64,000 bases of DNA from Acanthochlamys bracteata. Taxonomy: Eukaryota; Streptophyta; Magnoliopsida; Pandanales; Velloziaceae. The position numbers and the translations under genes were made by a program. Below are positions 12,103-24,270 of this stretch, piece by piece. Position 1 is the stretch's first letter, and every line of letters begins with the position of its first letter. The notes under the pieces are model-generated. The model saw nothing but the letters and a program-made list of their open reading frames with translations. It was not told the origin of the DNA and did not search any database. The DNA lies in assembly GCA_019914995.1 (NCBI GenBank), contig CM034133.1, positions 7,024,495-7,088,494 of the forward strand. Reading direction: 5' to 3'.

Positions 12103-13104
12103 TATGCGAAGTTCCAGAAACATTTCTCTGGAGCCATTTGATCCTAAAATTGAACATACAGTTAGGAGGCTTATCAAGAAAAACAAACAAGCTCTCAACA
12201 AAGTGCAAACTACCATGGCAGAAAATGTAAAAGAAGTTGAAAATTGAAGAGTTTTGAGGGATTATTCCATGCTTACTATCAATGGTGCCCCATCAAGTAT
12301 TAGACGTGCGGCAATTCAAGCGAACAACTTCGAGATCAAGCCCGTAATCATCTAAATGATCCAAACTTCAGTCCAATTCAATGGCTCGCCCAATGATGAC
12401 CCAAACACTCACATGGTGACTTTTTCTTGAGATTTGTGACACTTTCAAGCATAATGGTGTTTCTGATGATACTATAAGGTTGAGACTCTTCCTATTTTCA
12501 TTAAGGGATAAGGCAAAAGAATAGTTGAATTCACTTCCTCCCAACATCATTACAACTTGGAAGGCATTAGCACAAAAATTTTAAGCCAAATTCTTCCCTC
12601 CTGCAAAGACGACCAAGATGAGGAACAACATCATTACCTTTACTCAATTTGATATGGAGTATTTGTAGGAGGCATGGGAAAGGTATAAAGACCTTGCAAG
12701 TAAGTGCTCAAACCACGGTTTGCCAAAGTGGCTATAATTCCAAAAACATTCTACAATGGGTTGAGTTGCACGATTAGGACAAGTGTTGATGCCGCAGCGG
12801 TGGAGCGCTGATGAGTAAAACACAATACGAAGCCTATGAGTTGCTGGAGGAAATGGAGGCAAACAACTACCAATGGCCTTCAAAACGTTCCAAGACAGAA
12901 CGGGCAACAGGAGTACACCAAGTTGATGACGTTGCTGAATTGACTGCACAAATGAAAGTGTTGTCCAAACAGCTCGGAAGCTTAACTGGTAAAGTAATTC
13001 AAGCGCCTAATCAAGTTTGTGAACTATGTGGGAGAAGTCATGCTAGTGTTGATTGTCAAATTGGAAGCACATTCTCACCATCTCCTCTAGAACAAGTGCA
13101 ATGA
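12103..13104 (+). pseudogene. Athila gag, broken
   Basis: Capsid/nucleocapsid polyprotein of an Athila-type Ty3 retrotransposon. From ATG 12103 the frames together give EPFDPKIEHTVRRL, ANNFEIKPVI, SVQFNGSPNDDPNTH, LRDKAKE, LNSLPPNIITTW and AKFFPPAKTTKMRN, all typical of Athila gag, but with stops and at least two frameshifts. The last part (12811-13104) stays open and holds the zinc-knuckle-like CELCGRSHASVDC (C-x2-C-x4-H-x4-C). Several stops replace Q or W codons. A short continuation at 13386-13558 contains NPKEQVNAIALQSGKVL, the usual gag/protease linker. Not functional. Confidence 0.85.
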
Positions 13105-13385
13105 GTGTCTAATGTTAACCGGCAACCGAACAATCCATATTCCAACATATACAATCTAGGTTAGCGAGATCATCCAAAATTTTCATTGAAAAAACATCAA
13201 AACACAACTAGAAATCCGCCTTGATTTCAGCATCAACCAGTAAGTAAAACAGCACTTGAAGATGACCTTGCCCAATTCATGGCCAAAATAGAATCAACTT
13301 TGAAAAATCAAGCTGCCTCTATCTGAAACTTTGAGGTTCAATGGGCCAACTAGCAAGCTTATTATATGGAAGACCGTAAGGTTCT

Positions 13386-13558
13386 TTGCCCAGCAATACT
13401 GAGGTAAATCCTAAGGAGCAAGTGAATGCAATTGCACTTCAAAGTGGGAAGGTTCTCAAAACGCGAACAGTGAACAGCAAACTGAACTTGAACATGAACA
13501 GCAATGAGTTAAGGGAGCAACTCGAAATATTTTTATCTAAATCACTGTTAGGTTTTCC
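13386..13558 (+). pseudogene. Athila gag-protease linker fragment
   Basis: Encodes NPKEQVNAIALQSGKVL, a conserved Athila linker between the zinc knuckle and protease. It is cut at 13559 by the solo LTR; the reading resumes after 15591. Confidence 0.7.
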
Positions 13559-15591
13559 TGTAAGATTAACTCAAGAGGGGAGAGGTGAATTGAGTTAGTC
13601 AATAAAAATTTTCGTCAAGCTTAGTTATCCTACTGGTAGGAGGCTCACAACCGGTTGTGTTAAGTCTGTAACCTGTAGACAGAGAGAGTTAGAGTGTTTA
13701 CTGACATATGTAAAAAGGACAATACTCAGAAAATTTAACATGGTTTGGTAAAACCCCTTTGCCTACATCCACGGTCGCTCTATCACCAGAGCCAAAGCTT
13801 CACTAAACCTTTAATAAGCTACAAATATACCTAGAGCAAAGTGCTTCACCAAGCACACTTATTCTATCGGGTTTCTTCACCAAGACAACCCCTAACAGCC
13901 TACTGGACACACCTGTCCCCCTGGCCGATTTGCTAGCTCTATTACAAGGTCTAAGAGGTTTTACCAAGCTCCACCTGAGCTTCCTTTCCGGTGCCCGCAG
14001 CACCATCTTTACAAGGTCAGTAAAAGGTTACAAGAAAAAATAAACAAAAATTGAGCACAGGATCTATCTCATGAAGGTTGTGTTCATGAAGTATTTCAGA
14101 TGAGATGATCAGAGAGATTGCTGAGAGAGATTTCTTCAGTGTGATCAGCAGCAAGATTTTTAATTGCTTGAGTAGAGTTGAGTTCTTGTATGTCTCAGTT
14201 TTGCTTGTGTTCTCTCTCTGCACTTTCTTTGTTGCCGTGACTCCCTTCTTATAGTGTTTCTTCTCTGTGCAGGAACCGTTGAAGAACGTTGCTAATGGCG
14301 CTCCTTTTCATTGGTGGTTCTTCATGTCAGAGAGGGAGTAGTTTTGTTCAGCGGTTAATCAATCGCTTCTTTGATCTCCTTTTGTTGTCTTTGTGCAATG
14401 TCTCTATTGCATTAAATACATTGTAGAAATTTGAATTTGCCGCCAGCAGTTAAGAGCTTAATATAGCTAAGCTTCTGTCTAAAAATAGATGAGCTGATTT
14501 GGCTTGTCCATATTTAATGCATTGCTGGTTGACTGCTTGATTTGATTAGAGATCTTGACTTGTATGATGTGCTTTCTTCCCTTGATTATAGAGCTTTCCC
14601 TTTCTGTGAAAAACAAGATGATTTTTGCTCGTTGTAGATCTTCTATTTGAATTGCTCTAGTGCGTTGTGAGTCCAGAAGATTTTCTACCGTGTTCAGTGG
14701 GTTTTCATTGCCATCTATCAATCTCTATACTTGAACTTGTTCTTCAACAACGTGGTGGCTCAATATAGCTCAGTTCTGTGATAGTAACAAGATAATAGAT
14801 TTGTTGAATGATATCACCTTGTAATTAAATTCGTAATTTCTTCTGGAGGAAAATCGAAACCTGCATGTTGAAGCATTTCTACATTATTAGCAAGACATGA
14901 TTCTGATGATACTTTGCACTATGTTCTTTATCTTCTCTTGTTGTGATTTTTCATGATTCTTGATATGAACTTGTAGCTGATATGTTCCTCAATAAGTCTT
15001 CAAGATTTTGATTCAAATAGATGACGAATTCTTGATTGAATTACATTTGAGAAGTTGTTCATCAATGTCCGATTCTGCTCTCTGTTTACTGAATTTGCAT
15101 CTGTCATTCCACGATTTTTCCAAGTTTATATTGATCATCATTTGATGTGTTTGGTCTTTCTCTAATGAAAAGTTGAAGTTCAAATGGAATCGGCATCATG
15201 CTTGAAATTGCTTCTGAAGAGTGAATGATTATCACGATTTTCTGATTCTTCTCTGTCCAACGAGCAGCAGCAAAATCGCCGGCTATTGAGTCCTCTGTTT
15301 TCTGTTCATCTCTGTTGGTGATAGTCTGTTTTTCTGCTCTTCTCTGTTCGTGATTTTCTGTTTGCGATTTTCTGTTTATCCATGTAGCAGTAATTAGAGA
15401 GCTGGCTGTTTGGTGGCTGAGGAATTCTCTATTCTGTATGGTATAAAAGAAATCTTGTTGTCTGGTGAATGTGGGATAGACCTGTTTCATAAATTTCTGC
15501 AGAACTTGATTCCAATCATTAGTTCACCCTAATCCATAAACTATAATTCTTAATTATTGTTATCATCAAAATCAATCTTGGAGTTCCAACA
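13559..15591 (-). mobile_element. probable solo LTR inserted in the Athila element
   Basis: About 2.03 kb of unrelated sequence interrupts the gag-pol region. On the minus strand it starts TGTTGGAACTCCAAGATTG and ends CACCTCTCCCCTCTTGAG...CTTACA. Both ends resemble LTR termini of plant Copia elements, whose LTRs often begin TGTTGGA and end after a CACCCCTCTTG-like run. It starts TG and ends CA. No internal retroelement genes are present, so it is read as a solo LTR. The flanks TTTCC and ATCAC do not match, so the target duplication is lost or the ends are slightly misplaced. A 128-codon minus-strand frame (15490-15104) lies inside with no recognised domain. Confidence 0.6.
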
Positions 15592-15694
15592 ATCACCTAC
15601 TAGAATAGAACAGAACAACAAGCAAACACTGGAGAATGCCACCGAATCAACTAAAGAAGAAAGCTCAGACATTAATCAGCCCTAAACAGTAGCA

Positions 15695-16340
15695 TTGGAT
15701 AAGCAATTTTCTAAATTTCTTTGTCTGTTTGAAAATTTGCATATTAACATTCCTTTTACAGATGCGTTGGAGCAAACGTCAAGCTATGTAAAGTTCATGA
15801 AAGAAATTTTGTCCAACAAACGAAAACTGAAGGACTGCGAAACGGTGATTCTAACCGAGAGGTATAGTGTTATCTTGCAAAATAAGTTGCCAGCAAAGTT
15901 AAAAGATCTAAGGAGTCTTACTATATGTTGCACTATTGAAAACTCTCATTTTGAAAAAACTTTATGTGATTTAGATGCAAACATTAATTTAATGTCATTT
16001 TCTGTTTACAAAAAATTAGGATTGGGAGATGTAAAAGCAACCACAGTTTCTCTTTAACTGTCGGATCGATCTATTAAGCATCCAAGAGAAATACTTGAGA
16101 ATGTGCTATTGAAAGTGGATAAATTCATATTCCATGCTGATTTTATTGTACTAGATATGGAAAAGGATTAACGCATACCAATTATTCTTAGTCAACCATT
16201 ATTATCCACTGGAAGAACATTGATTGATGTGCAGTAAGGGAAGATAATTTTGCGAGTACAAGATGAGCAAGTCAAGTTCAACGTATTTGAAAGTATGAAG
16301 TGTTCATCTAACAGTGACGATTGTTTGCAATTGACATAGT
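15695..16340 (+). pseudogene. Athila protease (retropepsin) region, broken
   Basis: The open part 15695-16057 starts DKQFSKFLCLFENLHINIPF and contains CDLDANINLMSFSVYKKLGLG, the place of the retropepsin active site (usually CDLGASINLMP). The usual G-A-S after the catalytic D has become D-A-N. The reading continues past a TAA at 16057 with SIKHPREILENVLLKVDKFIF and VLDMEKD, again with stops. Same element and strand as gag. Confidence 0.8.
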
Positions 16341-16803
16341 TGACCGAATGGTTGATGATTCAATCAAGGTACACCATCTAATTGACCCTTTAGCAATTTG
16401 TATTATCCAAGTTGAATCTTCTAAGACCGAAAGCAAAGAGATTAAGTCATATGCTTATTACTTGTAAGCTTCACCGCCTATTAGAGGACGACTGAAATTT
16501 GAGGACTTTGGGGAAAGCTCTCGTAGGACAGCTTCATCCATTTAAATGCCTCTAGTACTTAAGCTTATGCCGTTGCCTTCACATTGAAGGTATGTATGCC
16601 TGGGAGAAAATTCATCACTTCCTATTATTATTTCGGCTTCATTGAGTGACTTGGAGGAGGAAATATTGCTTTGGATTTTGAGACATTATAAGGCTACATC
16701 GGGATGGTCCATTACTAATGTCAAAGGTTTAAGCACTTTAGTTTGCATGCATAAGATCTTGAAGGAAGAAAACTACAAGCCTACAATTGAAATTTAAAAA
16801 CGT

Positions 16804-17622
16804 TTGAATCTAAACATGAAAGAGGTGGTGAGAGCAGAAGTTCTAAAATTACTTGATGTAGGAATCAATTATCCGATCATCGATAGCTCATGGGTGAATC
16901 CTATGCAAGTGGTATCAAAAAAAGAAAGAATAACAATAGTAAAGAACGATAACAATAAGCTCATTTCGACAAGAACTGTCACAAGATGGTAGGTATGTAT
17001 TGATTACCGCAAGCTCAATGATGTTACTCGGAAAGATCACTTTTAATTATCTTTCATTGATCAAATATTGAAGAGACTTACTAGCCATTCACATTATTGT
17101 TTCTTGGATGGGTATTCCGATTACAATCAAATTCCAATAGCACCAAGATCAAGAAAAAACTACCTTTTTACATATCCGTATAGAACTTTTGAATTCGAAA
17201 GATGCCTTTTGGCCTATGTAATGCACCGACCGATTTTCAAAGATTTACAATGGCAATTTTTTCAAATATGGTGGAAAGGTTCATTGAGATTTTTCATGGA
17301 TGACTTTTCGATGTTTGGATCTTCTTTTAATGACTGTCTAAAAAATTTGGCTTCAGTTTTGCAATGATGTGAGAAAACTAATTTAGTCTTGAATAGAGAT
17401 AAATGCCAATTTATGGTGCTTGAATTTATTGTTCTAGAACATCGCATTTCAGCCAAGGGAATAGAAGTTGATCGGGCAAAGATAGAAGTCATTGCAAAGT
17501 TACCGCCACCAACTTCAGTGAGGGCGATGAGAAGTTTTCTTAGGTATACAGATTTCTATCGTCGATTTATCAAAGATAACAAAGCCCTTGTGCAATCTCC
17601 TACTCAAAGATATGTCATTTAA
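16804..17622 (+). pseudogene. Athila reverse transcriptase, broken
   Basis: Starts with EVLKLLDVGINYPIIDSSWVNP, then CIDYRKLND after a stop, HYCFLDGYSDYNQI (catalytic D of the first RT motif), and FMDDFSMFGSSFNDCL, where the usual Y-M-D-D active site is F-M-D-D. It continues to RAMRSFLRYTDFYRRFIKD, the RT connection motif. At least three stops interrupt it, so no active enzyme is expected. Confidence 0.87.
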
Positions 17623-17639
17623 CTTTTCTGGAAAGTGCT

Positions 17640-18080
17640 TCCAAGCTTTTAACACTCTAACACAAAAGCTAGTTTCAGCCCCTATAATTGTAGCATCGGT
17701 TTAGGATTTACCTTTTGAAATCATGTGCGATGCTAGTGGCTATGCTGTGGGAGCAGTGTTGGGGCAACGAAATAACAAAGTATTTCATGTCATGTATTAT
17801 GCAAGTCGAATCTTGACATCTGCCCAAATGAATTATGCAACTACAGAGAAGAGCTTCTAGCTGTTGTGTTAATTTTCAATTATATTTGGTTTGCTCCAAA
17901 GTAATAGTCTACATTGACTACTCAACTCTCAATTATTTGCTAACAAAGAAATATGCTAAATCAAGGCTCATTCAATGGGTACTTCTACTGTAAGAATTTG
18001 ATTTGAAAATCTGAAACAGAGAGGATTCTGAAAATCAAGTGGCGGATCATTTATTACGGATAGAACAAGAAGAATAAGGT
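17640..18080 (+). pseudogene. Athila RNase H, broken
   Basis: Contains FEIMCDASGYAVGAVLGQR, the first RNase H catalytic motif, and [19 protein letters not shown]. Stops follow within 30 codons. It directly follows the RT in the usual Ty3 order. Confidence 0.8.
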
Positions 18081-18399
18081 GAAGAGGCTACCATTACCAT
18101 TAATGAAGCATTCTTTGATGAATAATTATTTCTCTTTGAAGTACCGATGCTCTACGGTATGCAGATTTCGTAAATTACTTAAACAGCAGCATAATTTCTC
18201 AGATCTATCTTACCAGCAAAAAAACAAAAAATTTACTGATATGAAGACTACATTTAGGAAGATCCAATCCTATACAAACGATGTTCAGATCAGACCATAA
18301 GAAGATGTATACCAGAAGAGGAGATGAAAAGCAGCCTACAGCTTTGTCATTCATCGAGATATGGAGGTCACTTTAATGGAACAAAAACAAAGGCAAAGA

Positions 18400-19433
18400 T
18401 ATTACAATCAGATTTTTACTAGCCTTCATTATTTCGGGAAGCACGTACATTTGTTGCTACTTGTGATCAATGCAAAAGAACGGGAAATATCTCAAGAAAG
18501 AATGAGATGCCACTGAATAATATTCTTTAGATTGAATTGTTTGATGTATGGGGAATAGACTTTATAGGATCATTTCCTTCTTCACTTTTGAAAAAATACA
18601 TCTTAGTCATTGTTGACTATGCCTCTAAGTGGGTGGAGGCTATGGCATTATCTACAAGTGAAAGTAAAGCTGCGGTGACTTTCTACGAAAATATATTTTT
18701 ACTCAGTATAGCACTAAAAGAGCAATCATTAGTGATCAAGGTACACACTTTTTTAGTTGTCAATTTGAATCTTTACTACGGAAATATGGTGTCACACATC
18801 GAGTAGCCACTGTCTATCATCCTCAAACCAGTGGCCAAGTTGAAGTTTCAAACTGAGAAAAATTGAAGCGTATACAGAAAACAATGAGCACTTCATGGAA
18901 AGGTTGGTCAAAAAAATTAGACGATGCGTTATGGGCTTATTGCACAGCATTCAAAACTCCAATTAGAATGCCTCCGTATCGCCTAGTGTTTGGAAAAACT
19001 TGCCATCTATCTGTGGAATTAGAGCATCTAGCATATTGAGCAGTCAAGAAGTTGAATTTTGACATGCAAGCAGCAGGAGAGAAAAGACTGTTGCAACTAA
19101 ATTAAATTGACGAATTTCAACATGAAGCTTATAAAACGCTACAATTTATAAGGAAAAAACTAAGGCTTGGTATGACAAGAACATATTAAGAAAGGAGTGT
19201 GACTCAGCCCTAGACAACAAGTTCTACTATACAACTCACGGTTACATCTATTCTCTAGAAAGCTTAAATCAAGATGGCCGGGTTCATTCGCTGTGGTAAG
19301 AGTTTTTCCTTATGGAGCAGTCGAAGTTACTAATGAGAAGAAAGATACATTCAAAGTTAATGGGCAGCAATTGAGACCATATTTTGCAGGTTTTGACAAC
19401 AACAAGACTGCCATCCTCCTTGAACCAGTATAG
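18400..19433 (+). pseudogene. Athila integrase, broken
   Basis: The open part 18537-18806 reads [20 protein letters not shown] and [13 protein letters not shown], the integrase core with its first catalytic D. Later frames give [13 protein letters not shown] (region of the third catalytic residue), [16 protein letters not shown] and FDMQAAGEKRLLQLN, then PYGAVEVTNEK and FKVNGQQLRPYF. Many stops and frame changes are present. No env-like frame is visible between here and the 3' LTR. Confidence 0.85.
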
Positions 19434-20236
19434 AGGGAAAGAAGTCAAGGTATAGACTATAAATAAAGAGCTTATTGGGAGGCAACCCAAATTTTTCATT
19501 CTTTAGTTTTTCATTTTATTTTGATTTTTTAGTTAGTTTTCTGTTTTGATTTCTATTTAATTCTAACAAATGTCAAATGATAGGGAGAAACATCACAAGT
19601 GGACATAAGTATAAGGATTATTGAGTGAGGAAGCACAAAAAACAGGGACACTTTCTAACCTCTCCTCTTTGCTTATATTTTCTTATATACACATTTAGTA
19701 CAATGTTAGCTCCAAGTGTTGAGGTAGAGAAATGTTTGTAATATTTATGTTGTTGTTCTTTGGTTGGTTGGAGTACAACACTTACTATGAAAATTTTATG
19801 TCTTGAGTCTTAATTTTTAGAGATGGACTAAACATATAGCTATTTAAATTAACTCTTATGTTAATTAGTGATGAATGTGGTATTTGTTAGCTTGAACTTG
19901 TGATCATGAGTGGCTTAGAGAATTAATTTGCTCTTGTTGCCATTCTAAGATATGAAGCTAATGTAATGTTTGATTGAGAAGTTACAATGAGCATTGACTA
20001 TATACTAGAAGTCTATTCTTAACTATTGTCTCCATAAAAGACATTACACTAGTCAGGCTTGTCCAGTCGAAAAGAGCTACATAAACGAACGTGTGAAAGC
20101 TAGCTTGAATAATTTAGCCCTATGTACAACAAATATATATGAGATAATATATCAGGAAAGACGGCTACCTTCGTGATAGTTTGAAAACTATCGACTATGA
20201 GTTATACAAATAATTATAATAATAATAAGATAATAA

Positions 20237-20267
<31 letters not shown>

Positions 20268-20647
20268 GTAAAAATAATAATGTTATTTCTGAGTAAGTCT
20301 TACACGAAAGGGGAACTCAGATGACTAGCTAGTTTGACTTGTCATTTAAACTTCGATACTAAGATTACAAGAGTCGAAGAGATCAAAATAGGCATTTGAG
20401 CTTATTGACCATCTAAGTACTTATATTCATGAGTTTAGATTTCTTGTCTTAAATTATTTGCTTTCATGTGAAAAAGTGTGTGTATGATCGTGAAAATATA
20501 ATCGGTTGTGCATTGGAAAATTTTAATAAGTTATGCATTCAATGACAGATCTTAAGATAATGGTGTTAGTAAATCCAACCAAGCTACATAAACATTAATT
20601 TTTTTTTTGTTGCTCGAGGGCGAGCAAAATCTAAATGTGGGGGTATT
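19434..20647 (+). mobile_element. Athila 3' internal end with polypurine tract
   Basis: After integrase comes GGGAGGCAACCCA, common in Athila 3' parts. From 19792 the sequence repeats 9741-10577. An AAT microsatellite lies near 20215-20280. The polypurine tract AAATGTGGGGGTATT is at 20632-20646, directly before the 3' LTR. No env gene found. Confidence 0.75.
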
Positions 20648-21631
20648 TAATGTGCTCAAATATATACATAATATCATTCACTCTTGTTCATATATGCTTA
20701 CTTTTTATATAGAAAAACTAATAAAAAAGAACTTTAAGTTTTTGTTACTATTAATTTTAAAGCAATTCCGTGCAGTTTGAGAATTTTTTATAAAAAATTG
20801 ACTATTCTGTGGAGGCTTTGTGAACGGCCAACTGGGTTTAAAATCGAAGACATTCAAGTTGGTGCATGAATTATTTCAGAATTTTCAGAGCAAACCATTT
20901 GATATATATTCACAGAAAAAGTTAAGATACAATACATACATGAATCATGTGCGCAGTTTCTGAAACGAATAAGCTTGACAGCCTTCCCTATTTTTAAATA
21001 ATATATGTGATATATTGTTGGAAATACAAGGCATTGATCTTAATTTTATATATTTTTATTTATTTTTCGGAGGCCTAATAGACCCCAAAATAGTGCAGAA
21101 AAATGGGTGGACAGAGAGTTCGGATTAGGTTGGACTGCACTAACCCAATTATGGAAAAAACTCTATGTTTTAAATTCTCAATTTCAGATTTTCAAAAGGG
21201 GGCCAACAGGAGAGAGCAGAAAAAGGCGGCTCATTTAGGGTTTATTTTCTGAGGTTCTTGCCTCTGGAGTAGAAAAAAGGACGGGCAGAAATACGGAGCA
21301 AAGAAAAATGACGGCAGTTCGCTCGACACTACTCTTTGTTCAGAGTTTTTTGTTCTATCTCTCATATTTCTAGTTGTTTTGTTAGATCTAAAACCTATGA
21401 ACTAAATTTCTCCTTGCCGGAGCTATGATGTAGCCTAACTATGATGATTTAATTTTTATTTCTATGCTATTTGAAGTTTTATAATTGCTTATTAAGTATT
21501 TATTACCGTGCCTAATATTTTGTAAGTATCTGGCCAATATTCAATCGATTTGATATTCGTATTGAGACAGAAAATGTGATGTATAAGTTAGTCTTTGTGA
21601 TAAATGCCATGAATTGCATGAGAGATAGAGA
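20648..21631 (+). repeat. 3' LTR of Athila-type element, truncated
   Basis: Begins TAATGTGCTCAAATATATAC and parallels 10578-11555. Similarity stops after GAATTGCATGAGAGATAGAGAT near 21631, so the last roughly 440 bp of the LTR are missing. Confidence 0.75.
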
Positions 21632-21639
21632 TATAGATA

Positions 21640-21891
21640 GCTCTGTAACTTCAAGGGACTTATACTCACTATAGTTTTTTCAACTGTATATGGATGGTTA
21701 TATATTTATTAATTATTTTAGATATTGTCGATAGTCATAGCTGCAATATTTATGTCAAATTTGTTTAGGTTTTGGTAATTATCGTGTTGAGTTGAGTTTT
21801 AATTTATGTTAATGGTATGTGTCATATTTGGGCTATGGTTGGTTTGCGGGTTAGCCTAATGTAGTCATGATTCCAGTTTTGGGTCGTGACA
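21640..21891 (-). repeat. LTR-like fragment starting TGTCACGACCC
   Basis: On the minus strand it begins TGTCACGACCCAAAACTGG, like the starts at 33112 and near 39845. Such starts are common in plant Ty3 LTRs. It abuts the truncated Athila LTR. Ends are not proven. Confidence 0.4.
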
Positions 21892-22170
21892 CAAGTGAAA
21901 TAGAGGTAAGCAGCACCGATGAAGCAGAGATCATGAAGAGGCGACATTCACCAGATCTCCCTATGCGGCGAAACAGGCAGGCGGTAGTGAACTTCGGCTG
22001 TCAGGCGAAAGTGAAGCAGGCAGGCACCGACGCACCGACGAATCAGACAAGCAGAGGTGAAGCAGACATGCAATGGCGAATCGTACAAGCGGCGGCGAAC
22101 TTCAGCAGTGCACAGGAAATGCAAATGTCATGATCAACGAAGGTGGCGCTGCCCACTCGGAAGGGGATTA
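21892..22170. other. GC-richer segment of unknown origin
   Basis: Clearly less AT-rich than its surroundings, with repeated GTGAAGCAG-like words. An 88-codon plus frame (21867-22133) has no recognised domain. It could be captured sequence at the edge of the CACTA-like element. Confidence 0.35.
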
Positions 22171-22179
22171 GGTTCTGTT

Positions 22180-23896
22180 AGGTTGGAAATAGCGACCGAA
22201 ACTACTTCGTCGCTATTGCTTAAGGTAAGAAATAGCGACCTCAAGTAGCATACGGTCATTTTTGCTATTGTATTAGGGACCAAATCTGAATTTGGTCCCT
22301 ATTACTAAGAAAATAAAAATATTAAATTTATTAATAAAATATAAATAATTAGATGTGATTTATATGTTTTGTATATAATATTGACGTAATTTTATATCAT
22401 TTAGTAATGTTTTGTTCTTTATCATAATAAATTATTAATCGACGTTTACGATTTAACAATTTATATAATATAATCGTAGTACTAAAATATATTCGAATAC
22501 GATGAAATTTTGTCTAAACAATAATGTTGTTATAATATATTCGTTCACGCAATTTACACAATTGTAAGAATAGAATGAAGATCAAAACCGTTGGATATTT
22601 TCTATACTATAATATTAGTATTTACAAAAACTTTCATCACATTTGCATATAATTTGGTGCTACAATTTAATTTTAGAAATTATTAAATCGTATATGTGCA
22701 TCAATCATTTGTTGTGATGGAGCGTCAAATATTTTTCAAATTATCTAAAACTTTGCTAACATAATATATTTAAAATATAAATCACATGAAATGATTTAAA
22801 AATTTCACTAAACAAAATATTATTAATTAATTTAAATTTTTATTAATAGAAACCAAATTTACGATTGGTCGCTATTACGTAAGTAATACGACCAATATCA
22901 AACATTGGTCACTATTACTTTCAAGCAATAGTGACCATATCTTCGGTAGTTGCTATTTCTTTAGTAATAGAGACCTAACAAAGAGTTGGTCCTTATTATT
23001 TTCAAAAATAAAAATTTTAAATTATTTAATAAATTTTATTTAGTAAAATCTAAATCATTAATGCGATTAATATTTTAAATATATTATGTTGGTAAAGTTT
23101 TAAATAATTAGATGATATTTTAAACTTCAACACAATAAATGATTAATGGATGCATACGATTTAACAATTTATATGATTAAATTGTAGCACAAATATTTAT
23201 CTGAATATGATAAAATTTTGTCTAAACAGTACTATTGTCATATAGAATATATCTAACGGTTTAGATACTTGATTTCAAATTTGAAATTACATACTTTGTG
23301 TAATTTGTATAAAGCAAAAATATAAGTATTATGCTTGTTAACTAAATATGTATATTATCGCTAACTAGTTTACACAATTTACACAATTGTAAAAAGTAGA
23401 ATGGAGATCTAAATCATTGTATATATTATATATTATAATATTAGTGTTCACCAAAAATTTCATCTCATTTGCATATAATTTGGTGCTATAATTTAGTTCT
23501 AAAAATTGTTAAATCGTATACGTTCATCAATTATTTATTATGATGGGGCATCAAATATCTTCCAAATAATCTAAAACTTTGCTAACATAATATATTTAAA
23601 ATATTAGCCATATCAAATGAATTTTATTGAAAACTTCTGTATTTTTAGTAATAGGGATCAAATTCTAGCTTGGTCCCTATTACTTTTAAGCAATAGCGCT
23701 CAAGTCATGATTAGTCGCTATTTCTTTGCAATAGTCTCCTACTATTCGTCTGGTGATTATTGATTAACGTAATAGTGACCGTTATGGTAAACTAGTCACT
23801 CTTACATAGTTAATAGCAACCGCTAGTGTATTGGTCGTTATTTGATCCCAGTAGCGATAATATAGTTTTGGTTGCTAATAATATTTTCTTATAATG
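22180..23896. mobile_element. CACTA-like non-autonomous element with internal tandem repeat
   Basis: Many short direct and inverted copies of AATAGCGACC and GGTCGCTATT lie near both ends and in the middle, the subterminal-repeat style of plant CACTA elements. The right end, read on the minus strand, is CATTATAAGAAAATATTATT, close to the common CACTACAAGAAAA terminus. The left terminus is not clear. The interior consists of two diverged direct repeats, about 22280-22990 and 22990-23800, both carrying TGCATATAATTTGGTGCTA and CTAAAACTTTGCTAACATAA. No transposase is present. Confidence 0.55.
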
Positions 23897-24126
23897 AATC
23901 TCCACATATTGCACTTCTAAGTCATCTAGTCGTCTATCAAACTCTTCACGTTAGAATCCACACCTGAGACAGTTTGCTCCAGGTCAGCAATGCATGGCTC
24001 CAGAGTATCGATAGATGCGGCCTTAGACTTGCCACGAGCCTTAGTCGATGCGTGTTGCTCATTCCTCCTGTGAGCTTGCTCTTGCGGCACCTCCTCCATA
24101 GAGATGACGTCCTACAGCGTAGCCAT
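23897..24126 (-). pseudogene. retroelement gag N-terminus remnant
   Basis: From ATG 24126 on the minus strand: MATL, stop (TAG where Q would fit), DVISMEEVPQEQAHRRNEQ, then STKARGKSKAASIDTLEP and ADLEQTVSGVD, a charged coiled-coil-like start typical of Ty3 gag, followed by a frame break near the CACTA-like element end. It sits just downstream of a primer binding site and LTR on the same strand. Confidence 0.55.
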
Positions 24127-24270
24127 CACTATAGGAGTGTTGCTTTGGTTTCCAACCGTTGGAATCTGACTGATACCAACTGTCACGATATTAGAGTTCT
24201 CAAAAGTACCTATACGGCATTTAGACAACTTTTGTTCTACTTTGCTAGGTAAGCTTAAAGGATTCCGCAA

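Noticed and set aside
15104..15490. 128-codon minus-strand frame
   Set aside because: Lies wholly inside the solo LTR, with no domain.
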